Part shown: positions 1-6,589 of the stretch, one piece after another | Layout: every line of letters starts with the position of its first letter | Numbering within the stretch: the first letter of the stretch is position 1 | DNA from: Thermoplasmatota archaeon | GTDB taxonomy: Archaea > Thermoplasmatota > Thermoplasmata > Thermoplasmatales > Thermoplasmataceae | Assembly: GCA_023489425.1 (NCBI GenBank) | Contig: JAMDCG010000092.1 | Location: 1 to 9,394 of the forward strand | DNA: 9,394 nt | Direction of reading: 5' to 3' | Position numbers and translations under genes: made by a program | The notes under the pieces: model-generated | What the model saw: only the letters and a program-made list of their open reading frames with translations | The model's database searches: none | Told to the model about the DNA's origin: nothing

Positions 1-1
1 A

Positions 2-199
2 AACACTTGGGCATGGGGTATAGGGAACACAGTTGGAGGAGCATTTGGAATATTAATATTCACAACCCTCTTCGAGACATTGAAGATTCCCATGGAACTA
101 TCATTCATCATCATGCTTTCTTTCCTCATACTTTCTATCATAACAAACATAATGATCAAGCCATTTGCAAAGAGACTGCCCTCCCAGATAACTCAATAA
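2..199 (+). CDS. C-terminal end of a membrane transporter, probably MFS family (5' partial)
   Basis: This is the last 65 codons of a gene that begins before the window; the frame starts at base 2 and ends at TAA 197-199. The peptide has two hydrophobic membrane segments, about residues 7-24 and 33-52. The first is rich in small residues (NTVGGAFG), which is typical of the penultimate helices of major facilitator drug/metabolite exporters. A short basic tail follows (KPFAKRL), as expected for a cytoplasmic C-terminus. The substrate cannot be told from this fragment. It is followed by a 120-base gap before the HMG-CoA reductase gene, so it is probably a separate transcription unit. A different reading frame is also open over this stretch, but it gives a His-rich peptide with no family character. 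The membrane pattern makes this frame the better choice. MFS assignment is an inference from the helix pattern. Confidence 0.65.
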   Translation, partial: NTWAWGIGNTVGGAFGILIFTTLFETLKIPMELSFIIMLSFLILSIITNIMIKPFAKRLPSQITQ

Positions 200-230
200 A
201 TTATTTCGGATATTTATTGATATCTCATAT

Positions 231-309
231 TTTTTATATTCAAAAATGTAAAGATATGATGGAAAATCTACCAAATCGTTTAATACGATCTAGCTATTTT
301 TGAGGAAGG
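231..309 (+). promoter_or_regulatory. Probable promoter and leader of HMG-CoA reductase, with Shine-Dalgarno
   Basis: A TATA-like stretch TTTTTATATT lies at 231-240; an archaeal start site would be expected near 260-265, giving a leader of roughly 55-60 bases. Within that leader is a perfect 5-base inverted repeat, ATCGT-TTAAT-ACGAT (275-289). It is followed by a Shine-Dalgarno-like GAGGAAGG at 302-309, about 10 bases before the ATG. A second weak TATA candidate, TTTAATAC (279-286), would place the start site inside the Shine-Dalgarno, so it is less likely. No mapped transcript supports either choice. Confidence 0.4.
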
Positions 310-319
310 TCATAATTTC

Positions 320-1588
320 ATGCCAGTTAAAAATTCAGAATTGAAGGGGTTTTACAAGAAAAGTACAGAGGAAAGAATCGAGACTTTAAAGGGTTACTGC
401 CAGCTCAACGATGAAGAAATTTCAATTCTTGAGAATCGTGGTTCCCTGAGTCAGGAAACGGGAGAGAAACTGGTTGAAAACTATATTTCAAACATGGAAA
501 TTCCCATGGGCATCGCAACAAATTTTAGTATAAACGGCAGAGATTATCTAATTCCAATGGCTATTGAAGAACCTTCAGTAATTGCAGCATGTTCCAATGG
601 AGCAAGGATTGCAAGAATGGCGGGTGGGTTCAGGGCTTATGCTTCCTCATCCATTATGTTTGGCCAGATACAGTTGACTGATCTTGAGGATGTGTATAAG
701 GCCAGAACAGAAATCCTAATGGAAAAAGAGAATATTTTGCGAATTGCAAACGAGGCAAGCAAGACATTAAGCAAATTAGGGAAAGGGGCCAGGGACATCA
801 CATTTCATGATGTGAAGTATGATGACGATGTACTGATTATACATCTTGAAATAGACACCGGAGATGCAATGGGTGCAAATATCATAAACAGTATGGTAGA
901 AAAGGTATCGCCATTCATAGAAGCGATAACAGGAGGTAAGGTAGTACTTAAGATCCTTAGTAACCTAACACCACTCAGAATAGTCAGGGCATATGCAACT
1001 TTCAGGAAAGATGCAATCGGTGGTCCTGAGGTTGTCCAGAGATTTATTCATGCAGCGAGACTTGCAGAGGAAGATATATTCAGGGCTGCAACACATAACA
1101 AGGGTATTATGAATGGAATCGATGCAGTATTACTTGCAATCATGAATGACTGGAGACAAGCTGAGGCTAATGCGCACGCATATGCAGCAATAAAAGGATC
1201 GTATGGCTCGCTTACACATTACAATCTGGATAAAAACGGAGATATAACCGGGTCTATTGAGATACCTATCAGTGTTGGTACTGTTGGAGGAACGTCTGCC
1301 AGTATTCCAAAGGCAAAAATATGTCAGAAGATTCTGGGTGTAAAGGAAGCCAGGGAACTGGAAGAAGTGCTGGCATGCGTAGGACTTTCACAGAATTTTG
1401 CTGCAATGAGGGCCCTGAGTGATGAAGGAATACAGAAGGGCCACATGGCACTGCACTCCAAAAATCTGGCAATTGCAGTGGGAGCCACCGGCGATGACAT
1501 TGAAAAAGTCGCTGAAATGCTGGTAAAATCTGGTTCGATAAATATGACAAATGCAAGGGAAATTCTGGATAAATTAAGGGAAAGGTGA
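320..1588 (+). CDS. hmgA: 3-hydroxy-3-methylglutaryl-CoA reductase, class II
   Basis: Reduces HMG-CoA to mevalonate with NAD(P)H, a committed cytoplasmic step of the mevalonate route to archaeal isoprenoid lipids. The 422 residues match the usual class II length (about 430). The class II signature EEPSVIAA (83-90) supplies the catalytic Glu. The DAMGAN motif (182-187) is part of the cofactor-binding small domain. HNKGIMNG carries catalytic Lys261, and NDWR carries Asp277, 16 residues later, the same spacing as Lys267/Asp283 of the Pseudomonas mevalonii enzyme. GHMALH gives the catalytic His379. All four catalytic residues are therefore present. The start is ATG 320 with GAGGAAGG about 10 bases upstream. 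Class II enzymes were first known as degradative bacterial enzymes. In Thermoplasmata they are thought to be of bacterial origin and to act biosynthetically; that role is inferred here from the absence of degradation genes nearby. NADH versus NADPH preference cannot be read safely. Confidence 0.95.
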   Translation: MPVKNSELKGFYKKSTEERIETLKGYCQLNDEEISILENRGSLSQETGEKLVENYISNMEIPMGIATNFSINGRDYLIPMAIEEPSVIAACSNGARIARMAGGFRAYASSSIMFGQIQLTDLEDVYKARTEILMEKENILRIANEASKTLSKLGKGARDITFHDVKYDDDVLIIHLEIDTGDAMGANIINSMVEKVSPFIEAITGGKVVLKILSNLTPLRIVRAYATFRKDAIGGPEVVQRFIHAARLAEEDIFRAATHNKGIMNGIDAVLLAIMNDWRQAEANAHAYAAIKGSYGSLTHYNLDKNGDITGSIEIPISVGTVGGTSASIPKAKICQKILGVKEARELEEVLACVGLSQNFAAMRALSDEGIQKGHMALHSKNLAIAVGATGDDIEKVAEMLVKSGSINMTNAREILDKLRER

Positions 1589-1593
1589 ATAGT

Positions 1594-2340
1594 ATGGATA
1601 AAAGTGAATATGATGCTGGCATGAAGCAGGTTGAAAAGCTATTGAACAAGGAGAAATATCTTGATGCTCTTACTACGTTGAAGGGGATGCTTGAAAAGGC
1701 TGCTGATAATAAGGAGTATAAGGCTGATATCCTTAGCAAGATTTCAGAGGCGTATTATGGAAAAGAAGGAGTAAAAACAGAGAATGCCATTTCGAACCTT
1801 ATTGAGTCACTCAAGATCAGAACTGAGCTTGAACAGCCGGAGATTCTTGCTCTTGAGATGATGAATCTTGCATATCTACAGGACGAGGCCGGTAGTCTGG
1901 AAAATGCGGAAAAGACCCTGAAGGAGGCAATGGAAGTGGCCGATCAACTGGAAGATGTAAGCCTTACATTATCGCTGAAAAATGCCCTTGCAGATATCCT
2001 GTCAGAAGACAAGAAAAATACTGAGGAGGCTACGAAAATATACAAAGAAATAATGAATGAATCAGAGAAGGAGAAGATCTGGGAAATATATTATGAAGCC
2101 TGCGTCAGCCTCATAAAGCTTCTAAGGGATAGGGATAATATGGAAGAAGCCAATAAATTATCCAATGAGAATATAGAAAAGGCCGAAGCCACCCTGAATT
2201 CATTCAAGACAAAGAAGGACAAGGAGGAATTCAAGGACATCATTTCATATCTTTATGACGTCTCAATAGATCTGGCTATGGAAAACGAGGACATCGGAAG
2301 GGCAAGGGACCTTGCTGAAAAATTCAAGGGAGAGAAATAA
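1594..2340 (+). CDS. TPR-like helical-repeat protein of unknown function
   Basis: A 248-residue, highly charged, all-helical protein with no membrane segment or signal peptide, so probably cytoplasmic. Helix-turn-helix repeats of about 34 residues with TPR-like spacing of Ala, Leu, Tyr and Gly are visible at roughly 85-118, 126-158 and 166-199. Weaker repeats are seen at 12-45 and 216-245. Such proteins usually act as protein-protein scaffolds; no partner is indicated. I chose ATG 1594: AGGTGA at 1583-1588 is a good Shine-Dalgarno 5 bases before it, and this site includes the stop codon of the HMG-CoA reductase gene. A GTG at 1585 lies inside that same ribosome site and would add three residues, so it is less likely. 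The gene is almost certainly co-transcribed with HMG-CoA reductase. Its 3' end overlaps the convergent gene by 17 bases. Confidence 0.8.
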   Translation: MDKSEYDAGMKQVEKLLNKEKYLDALTTLKGMLEKAADNKEYKADILSKISEAYYGKEGVKTENAISNLIESLKIRTELEQPEILALEMMNLAYLQDEAGSLENAEKTLKEAMEVADQLEDVSLTLSLKNALADILSEDKKNTEEATKIYKEIMNESEKEKIWEIYYEACVSLIKLLRDRDNMEEANKLSNENIEKAEATLNSFKTKKDKEEFKDIISYLYDVSIDLAMENEDIGRARDLAEKFKGEK

Positions 2341-2818
2341 GGCTGAAAACGTCTCTTTCCATATCCTTTTTAATATCCGAATAATCAATGTAAAGATCAT
2401 TCATAAGTGAGCAAAGCCTGATTGTCATGTTTATATATCTTAAATTTTCAAGCTGTTTCTTGGATCTTTCCAGAGCCTCCTTTTTTGTCAATTTACCGGA
2501 GGCAACCACTGCATTGAGCAACCTGTCCAGATATGATGCATCTCTGGTCTGCTCCTGAAATAGTTCCTCTTCATCTATAACCAGATCAATTGGCACATGT
2601 TCTGCGGGTGCATTGAAGTTAATGAGGAAGCTATCTCCTTCCCTTGAAAGCAGTCCCTCCCTGACACATTCATCCTCAAACCTTGATGTACTTTCTTCCT
2701 TCAAAAATTTCCTCTTGTAGACAAGAATATTAACCACATCCTTTCCAGAAATAGATCTTGCATTCTTCTTTTCCTGTGAAACTACTGAAATAAGCTTTCT
2801 TGCCAGTTCCCTATCCAT
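2324..2818 (-). CDS. DUF2240-like archaeal protein
   Basis: A 164-residue soluble protein. Residues 1-66 look like a winged-helix-type N-terminal half: charged helices, then ECVREGLLSREGDSFLINF, resembling a recognition helix followed by a beta wing. A linker PAEHVPIDLVIDEEELF (71-87) follows, then a helical C-terminal half (95-145) with SGKLTKKEALERSKKQLENL. This order (helical domain, 'vegLL-r-gd', 'vPidf-pdee', helical pair) fits my memory of the archaeal family DUF2240, whose function is not known; a nucleic-acid role is only inference. The start is ATG at 2816-2818 (complement), with a weak GAGAGTGA just upstream. An A/T-rich stretch about 28 bases upstream could be a TATA box for a near-leaderless message. 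It converges on the TPR gene and overlaps its last 17 bases, so each mRNA end carries antisense to the other. Confidence 0.7.
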   Translation of the reverse strand: MDRELARKLISVVSQEKKNARSISGKDVVNILVYKRKFLKEESTSRFEDECVREGLLSREGDSFLINFNAPAEHVPIDLVIDEEELFQEQTRDASYLDRLLNAVVASGKLTKKEALERSKKQLENLRYINMTIRLCSLMNDLYIDYSDIKKDMERDVFSLISLP

Positions 2819-2981
2819 GTCACTCTCATATGAATATGCCTAATAATTTTTGTTAGATAAGAGATACATACCTAAAGAATCTCATACACCATGATGCAGA
2901 TCGAAGAATTTGCGATTATATGTGGAATCCACAATGGAACAATACTAAGTTGTTCAGTTATTAACACTATAAATCCATACA

Positions 2982-3430
2982 ATGAATATGAGAATTTCGA
3001 AACGGTTAAAACATTATTCCATCCTCATAGGTGGTTTATTTACAATTTTTTCCACGGTTGTAAATTTTACTGATAATTTGCTGAAATTTCACTACATAGA
3101 AAATCTATATGGAACGGATTCATACTATAATTATAGTCAGCCAACTGTAGCCTCCATAAGTCACGAAACTAACCTGGATGCAGTTCTCATGATTTTTATA
3201 ATAGTTTTGACGTTGACCACCGTCATTTCATCAAAGCTAATAATGAAAGAGTCAAGGAAAAGTAAAAAACTTGGAACAGTCATACTGGTTATGATAGTTA
3301 TTTATTTACCCTAGGATGATGGGATTATGTCGGGGCAATCCTCATAATCATAGTTGTCTTTGCCTTCATCCTGAATGATGGGTACCTGGTTTTAGGAGAA
3401 AATGTAAAGACTCCATCAGAAACTCCATAA
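2982..3430 (+). pseudogene. Broken gene for a small four-helix membrane protein, paralogue of the next gene
   Basis: From ATG 2982 a frame runs 110 codons to TAG 3312-3314. It encodes a helix near residues 10-30, a polar loop rich in Tyr/Ser/Asn, a second helix (about LDAVLMIFIIVLTLTTVISS), a basic turn (KESRKSKK) and the beginning of a third helix. The missing fourth helix is found right after, in another frame: WDYVGAILIIIVVFAFIL from 3320, ending at TAA 3428-3430. The whole has the layout of the intact neighbour at 3517-3921, and the N-termini align (ISKRLKHYSILIGG versus ITNDLKNLAILIGA). Joining the two parts requires both a frame change and removal of TGA 3317-3319; no single-base change does it. 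One removal of 8 bases (3312-3319) would. I read it as a decayed tandem copy. A truncated but functional 110-residue protein cannot be excluded. No clear Shine-Dalgarno is present. Confidence 0.6.
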
Positions 3431-3490
3431 TTGCCTGCAAATGATGACTTTACTCATACAACATTCAAGCGCATTATAAATAGTAAATAT

Positions 3491-3503
3491 TTTATATTTT
3501 AAA
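3491..3503 (+). promoter_or_regulatory. TATA box for the small membrane protein at 3517
   Basis: TTTATATTTTAAA (3491-3503) is centred about 20-25 bases before GTG 3517, the spacing expected for a leaderless archaeal transcript beginning at or next to the start codon. No Shine-Dalgarno lies between. A second TATA-like element, TTATAAATA (3475-3483), lies just upstream and would give a short leader instead. Confidence 0.55.
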
Positions 3504-3516
3504 CGTATGATAAATA

Positions 3517-3921
3517 GTGAAAATAACAAATGATCTTAAAAATCTGGCAATTTTAATTGGAGCGGTAATAGGAATTATTGCAGGTGTTTTTGAGCTAATA
3601 GTTGCTATTATAATTGGCACAGCCTCATTTAATGGCGGAGTGGTAAAAGTAACAGGAAACATTTCCTTATTTCCAGCTGCCTTTGGATTTATTATAATAG
3701 TTATACTTTTACAGATAATATTGTCAGGGATTTCAATTCTATATGGTCAGAAGCTCAGGTCTGGAGGTAATGAAAGAAGGCACAATAGCATAATTCTGCT
3801 GATTATTGGAATCGTATTGCTCATACTTCACGCAGGGTTCCTTATAGGTCCTATATTCATAATTCTGGGTGCAATTGCCTATTATGTGAAAGAGGGGGAC
3901 ATTTCAATAAATATAGATTAA
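3517..3921 (+). CDS. Small four-helix membrane protein of unknown function
   Basis: A 134-residue hydrophobic protein with four predicted membrane helices, about residues 9-34, 52-76, 90-107 and 108-124. A polar loop lies between helices 1 and 2, a basic loop (GQKLRSGGNERRH, 77-89) between 2 and 3, and a charged tail (YVKEGD) at the C-terminus. By the positive-inside rule both ends and the basic loop are cytoplasmic. The layout resembles small Gly/Ile-rich membrane proteins of the DUF4064 kind, but I do not claim membership. The start must be GTG 3517: an in-frame stop (TAA 3511-3513) lies just upstream, the first residues match those of the preceding broken copy, and the TATA box is correctly placed. 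It is one of two tandem related genes and appears to be the surviving functional one. It converges on gltX. Confidence 0.7.
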   Translation: MKITNDLKNLAILIGAVIGIIAGVFELIVAIIIGTASFNGGVVKVTGNISLFPAAFGFIIIVILLQIILSGISILYGQKLRSGGNERRHNSIILLIIGIVLLILHAGFLIGPIFIILGAIAYYVKEGDISINID

Positions 3922-3953
3922 ATATTTCTCAATACCTAAAATGCATGGAGCAA

Positions 3954-3962
3954 GCTTTTTTG
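3954..3962 (+). terminator. Possible T-run terminator after the small membrane protein gene
   Basis: GCTTTTTTG contains six T residues (3956-3961), 35 bases after the stop codon of the plus-strand gene and before the convergent gltX stop. Archaeal RNA polymerase commonly terminates at T-runs of this kind. There is no convincing stem next to it, so this is a modest call. Confidence 0.3.
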
Positions 3963-3989
3963 CGTAATTCAGCTATTAGTGCTCTACCT

Positions 3990-5645
3990 TTATTTATGCA
4001 GATACAACGCATAGCTTTCTGAGGTCTTGTTCACGAATGCGTATCTCTCAAACTGGATTATTCCGGTTGCCTTCACTGCATCTGATTCTATAAAGCCGCT
4101 GTCAGTTGTACCGTCCGGCCTGTACACTTCGAATTCCGGGGAATCTTCCTTCACCCAGTGGATGATCTTTCTTTTTGTCTTATTTTCTGAATCCAGATAA
4201 TGCCATTTCCCATCCCTGTAAATTATATTATACAGATCTTTCAGTCTGAGTATATCATTTTCTTTCGCGTCATTGATATCAGATTTTTGCAAATAGAGGA
4301 CCTGGTCTTTATTGAGAGTATATTTCCTGAAACCTCTTTCCGATTCCTTCGGATAGAGAGGTATCAAGGATTCTATTTCAGGTGAATCCATGATCTGAAC
4401 TTTCACTGGATCAGAGACAAAGAAATAACGATTGGCGGAATGGTCTATGAATTGCCTGTTCATCGAATTGAATATCTCCCATGAGAAATCAGAATTAACG
4501 TCATTCAGGCCTGAATCTATCCAGTACTTTCTAAAAGTTTCCTTCTGGTAGCCTCTCCTTCTCAGCGCGAGCAGAGTCGCAAGTCTCACATCGTCCCATC
4601 CCCTGTATTCTCCTGCATCAATACCTTTCCTCATTGCTGTCGTACTGAGTATGGCATCCTGTATATTGATAAGTCCATAATGGAAATACTCCGGTATATC
4701 CCACTTGAAATAATTGAATATATATTTCTGTCTCTCCGTATTGTTCAGGTGATCCATTCCTCTTATCACGTGGGTCAGTCCAAGTTCATGATCATCCACC
4801 GCAACGCTGAAATTCATCAGGGGATAGAATCTATATTTCTTTCCAGTATGGGGATGTGGCGTTTCTATGACCCTGAATGCTATCCAGTCTCTAACTGCAG
4901 GATTTGGATGCTTCAGATCAGTTTTTATGACAAGAACCGGTTTTACATCCTTATCCTCTCCAGATATGATCCGGTCAAACTGTTTAACCATCAGATCAGG
5001 GGAAAGATTTCTGTGCGGGCAGGCTCTTGATTCCATCAGATCTCTCTTGAAATCTTCTACCCTGCACTTACATATGTAGGCTTTTCCCATCCGTATTAAT
5101 TCTCTAGCCCTTGTATAATAAAGTTCCATCCTTTCTGACTGGATGACAAACTGTGTGAAGTTCACGTCCAGCCACTTGGTATCTTCCTGGATCATGTCGT
5201 AAGCCTTAGGGTATATATTATTCGGGTTCGTATCTTCTATCCTGAGAATGAGTTCTCCGCCATATCTTTTCACATATTCATCATTAAGAATCAGCATCCT
5301 GCTGTGGCCAAGGTGAAGTGGTCCAGAAGGCGATGGTGCCATCCTCATTACAACCTTTCCCCTAACATTTTTAAGATCAGGCAGGTGATGCTCCTCATTC
5401 TTTTTCTCAACGATGAGAATCTCACTGTATTTCTCCTTTGCAAGTGAAATCTGCTGGTCTATGCTTAGGGAATTTATTCTTGAAATAGTCTGGTTGATCT
5501 CAGACATCAGGTCCTTGATTGACGACCTGAGCTCAGGAAATGAACCGAGTAACTTATTAACAACACTTTTTAGTTCTGCCCTGCCATCGTGTTCGATGGC
5601 GTTCTTCAGGACATTCTTCTCAATATCCGTATTCAGTGAATTCAC
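3990..5645 (-). CDS. gltX: Glutamyl-tRNA synthetase, archaeal type
   Basis: Class I synthetase that charges tRNA with glutamate; archaeal forms are usually non-discriminating (Glu onto tRNA-Glu and tRNA-Gln), which needs a GatDE-type amidotransferase elsewhere. At 551 residues it has normal length. Residues 8-75 form the helical N-terminal extension of archaeal/eukaryotic enzymes (NAIEHDGRAEL). The HIGH motif is HLGH (111-114) within PSPSGPLHLGHSR, followed by RIEDTNP (135-141). A zinc-type CxC(14)CxH set is present (Cys192, Cys194, Cys209, His211). Further signatures are RDWIAFRVI (252-260) and RGWDDVRLATLLALRRRG (348-365). The C-terminal third is the beta-barrel anticodon-binding region. 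The KMSKS position reads STTAMRKG (334-341), so the usual loop lysine appears to be missing. The start is GTG 5643-5645 with AAGGAG five bases upstream. It begins inside the last codons of the GTPase gene (26-base overlap), implying translational coupling. Confidence 0.95.
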   Translation of the reverse strand: MNSLNTDIEKNVLKNAIEHDGRAELKSVVNKLLGSFPELRSSIKDLMSEINQTISRINSLSIDQQISLAKEKYSEILIVEKKNEEHHLPDLKNVRGKVVMRMAPSPSGPLHLGHSRMLILNDEYVKRYGGELILRIEDTNPNNIYPKAYDMIQEDTKWLDVNFTQFVIQSERMELYYTRARELIRMGKAYICKCRVEDFKRDLMESRACPHRNLSPDLMVKQFDRIISGEDKDVKPVLVIKTDLKHPNPAVRDWIAFRVIETPHPHTGKKYRFYPLMNFSVAVDDHELGLTHVIRGMDHLNNTERQKYIFNYFKWDIPEYFHYGLINIQDAILSTTAMRKGIDAGEYRGWDDVRLATLLALRRRGYQKETFRKYWIDSGLNDVNSDFSWEIFNSMNRQFIDHSANRYFFVSDPVKVQIMDSPEIESLIPLYPKESERGFRKYTLNKDQVLYLQKSDINDAKENDILRLKDLYNIIYRDGKWHYLDSENKTKRKIIHWVKEDSPEFEVYRPDGTTDSGFIESDAVKATGIIQFERYAFVNKTSESYALYLHK

Positions 5646-6585
5646 CAGACTCCTTAATAATAAAGTCCTTTAATTCTTTTATCCCGGTTTTGTTGATATT
5701 GGATATTGCAATTTCTTCCTTTCTCTCACTTATATCTATCTTTGTCTGTACCCTGACTATCTTCTTTGGGAAATTTGCCCTTATATCATTGTACAGCTTC
5801 TCCTGCTGCTCCACTGTATATCCAGAAAATCCTGAATAGTCAATGAGAAACAGGATAACACCTCTTATATCCTTAAGACTAAGTATGGATCTTCTTTCCA
5901 GCTCATTTCTTTCGTCCATTGGCCTGTCCAGCAAGCCAGGTGTATCAACAATCTGGATCTTCCTGGTTCCCGTATTCAGGTGACCGATGAACACATTCAG
6001 TGTGGTGAATGGATATGGTGCAATCTGAACATCATTGTTGGTAAGTGAATTCAAGAGGGAGCTTTTCCCAACATTAGGCATTCCTGCTATGACAAATGAT
6101 GGCTTCTCTGGATCTATCTCTGGAAGTTTTCTGAGGAAATCCCTGCATTCGCCCAGCAATCTGAGGTCCTTGTCAACATGTTCAAGAACCGAGCAGAACC
6201 GCCCATAGAACTTCTTTCTTACGTTTACCATTTCATGTGCCGTTCTTGCCCTCTTCAAATCGTGTATGGAATCTGTGGCAAGTTCCACGATTTTTTCCCC
6301 GGCCCACTGTACATTATTCAGTGATCTCTTGTAGTTATCAATCCCAAATTTTAACTGGAGAAAATCCTCATAGAAGGGATGAAGTTTTTCTGATGTTGGA
6401 AATTTCTTAACGATCCTCTTTAGATATATGGCAGAAACGCTCTCTGCTGTTGCAATCCTGTCTATATTCTCCTTCCGTACCTTATTCTCAAATATCTTGT
6501 CGTAAGGTTCATCTATTTTTGACGCTTTCTTCAGGCTCTTATCTATAAGTTCGTCTGACCTGAGTATGGTTGGTATTGGTCTCAT
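5620..6585 (-). CDS. NOG1-like GTP-binding protein
   Basis: A 321-residue GTPase of the OBG/NOG1 type, likely involved in large ribosomal subunit assembly (NOG1 does this in eukaryotes; the archaeal role is inferred). Residues 1-155 are the helical N-terminal domain with the family's conserved stretch around WAGEKIVELATDSIHDLKRA. The G domain follows: G1 GMPNVGKSS (168-176), G2 at YPFTT (191-195), G3 DTPGLLDRP (214-222), and G4 TKID (281-284) where NKxD is usual. The protein stops soon after the G domain, as archaeal members do, and lacks the long C-terminal extension of eukaryotic NOG1. The start is ATG 6583-6585, only four bases after the stop of the DUF1059 gene, with AGTGA close upstream. 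Its end overlaps gltX by 26 bases. The pairing with gltX groups two translation functions in one operon. Confidence 0.9.
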   Translation of the reverse strand: MRPIPTILRSDELIDKSLKKASKIDEPYDKIFENKVRKENIDRIATAESVSAIYLKRIVKKFPTSEKLHPFYEDFLQLKFGIDNYKRSLNNVQWAGEKIVELATDSIHDLKRARTAHEMVNVRKKFYGRFCSVLEHVDKDLRLLGECRDFLRKLPEIDPEKPSFVIAGMPNVGKSSLLNSLTNNDVQIAPYPFTTLNVFIGHLNTGTRKIQIVDTPGLLDRPMDERNELERRSILSLKDIRGVILFLIDYSGFSGYTVEQQEKLYNDIRANFPKKIVRVQTKIDISERKEEIAISNINKTGIKELKDFIIKESGEFTEYGY

Positions 6586-6589
6586 TACT

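Noticed and set aside
7..303. Open frame of 98 codons (TTG start) over the left end
   Set aside because: It gives a His-rich peptide with no family character and overlaps the better supported membrane-transporter 3' end in another frame, then runs through the promoter region of the reductase gene.
1269..1739. Antisense open frame of 156 codons across the reductase/TPR junction
   Set aside because: Composition (Pro/Leu/Ser-rich) is that of a shadow frame opposite strongly conserved class II reductase motifs; no ribosome site or domain.
2921..2933. Hyphenated palindrome TGTGGA-A-TCCACA in the gap before the broken membrane-protein gene
   Set aside because: Perfect but short, about 50 bases from the start codon and not placed on a recognisable promoter; no second copy was noticed. 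It could be an operator, but chance is as likely.
2819..2981. Gap of 163 bases between the DUF2240-like gene and the broken membrane-protein gene, with an open frame from 2891
   Set aside because: The 60-codon frame has no family character and overlaps the real frame downstream. The gap probably holds two divergent promoters, but I found no convincing TATA box with correct spacing for the right-hand gene.
3300..3322. Programmed frameshifting or selenocysteine/pyrrolysine readthrough to join the two halves of the broken gene
   Set aside because: Neither alone suffices: the frame must change and a TGA must be passed. No slippery heptamer or downstream structure was evident, and mutation is the simpler explanation.
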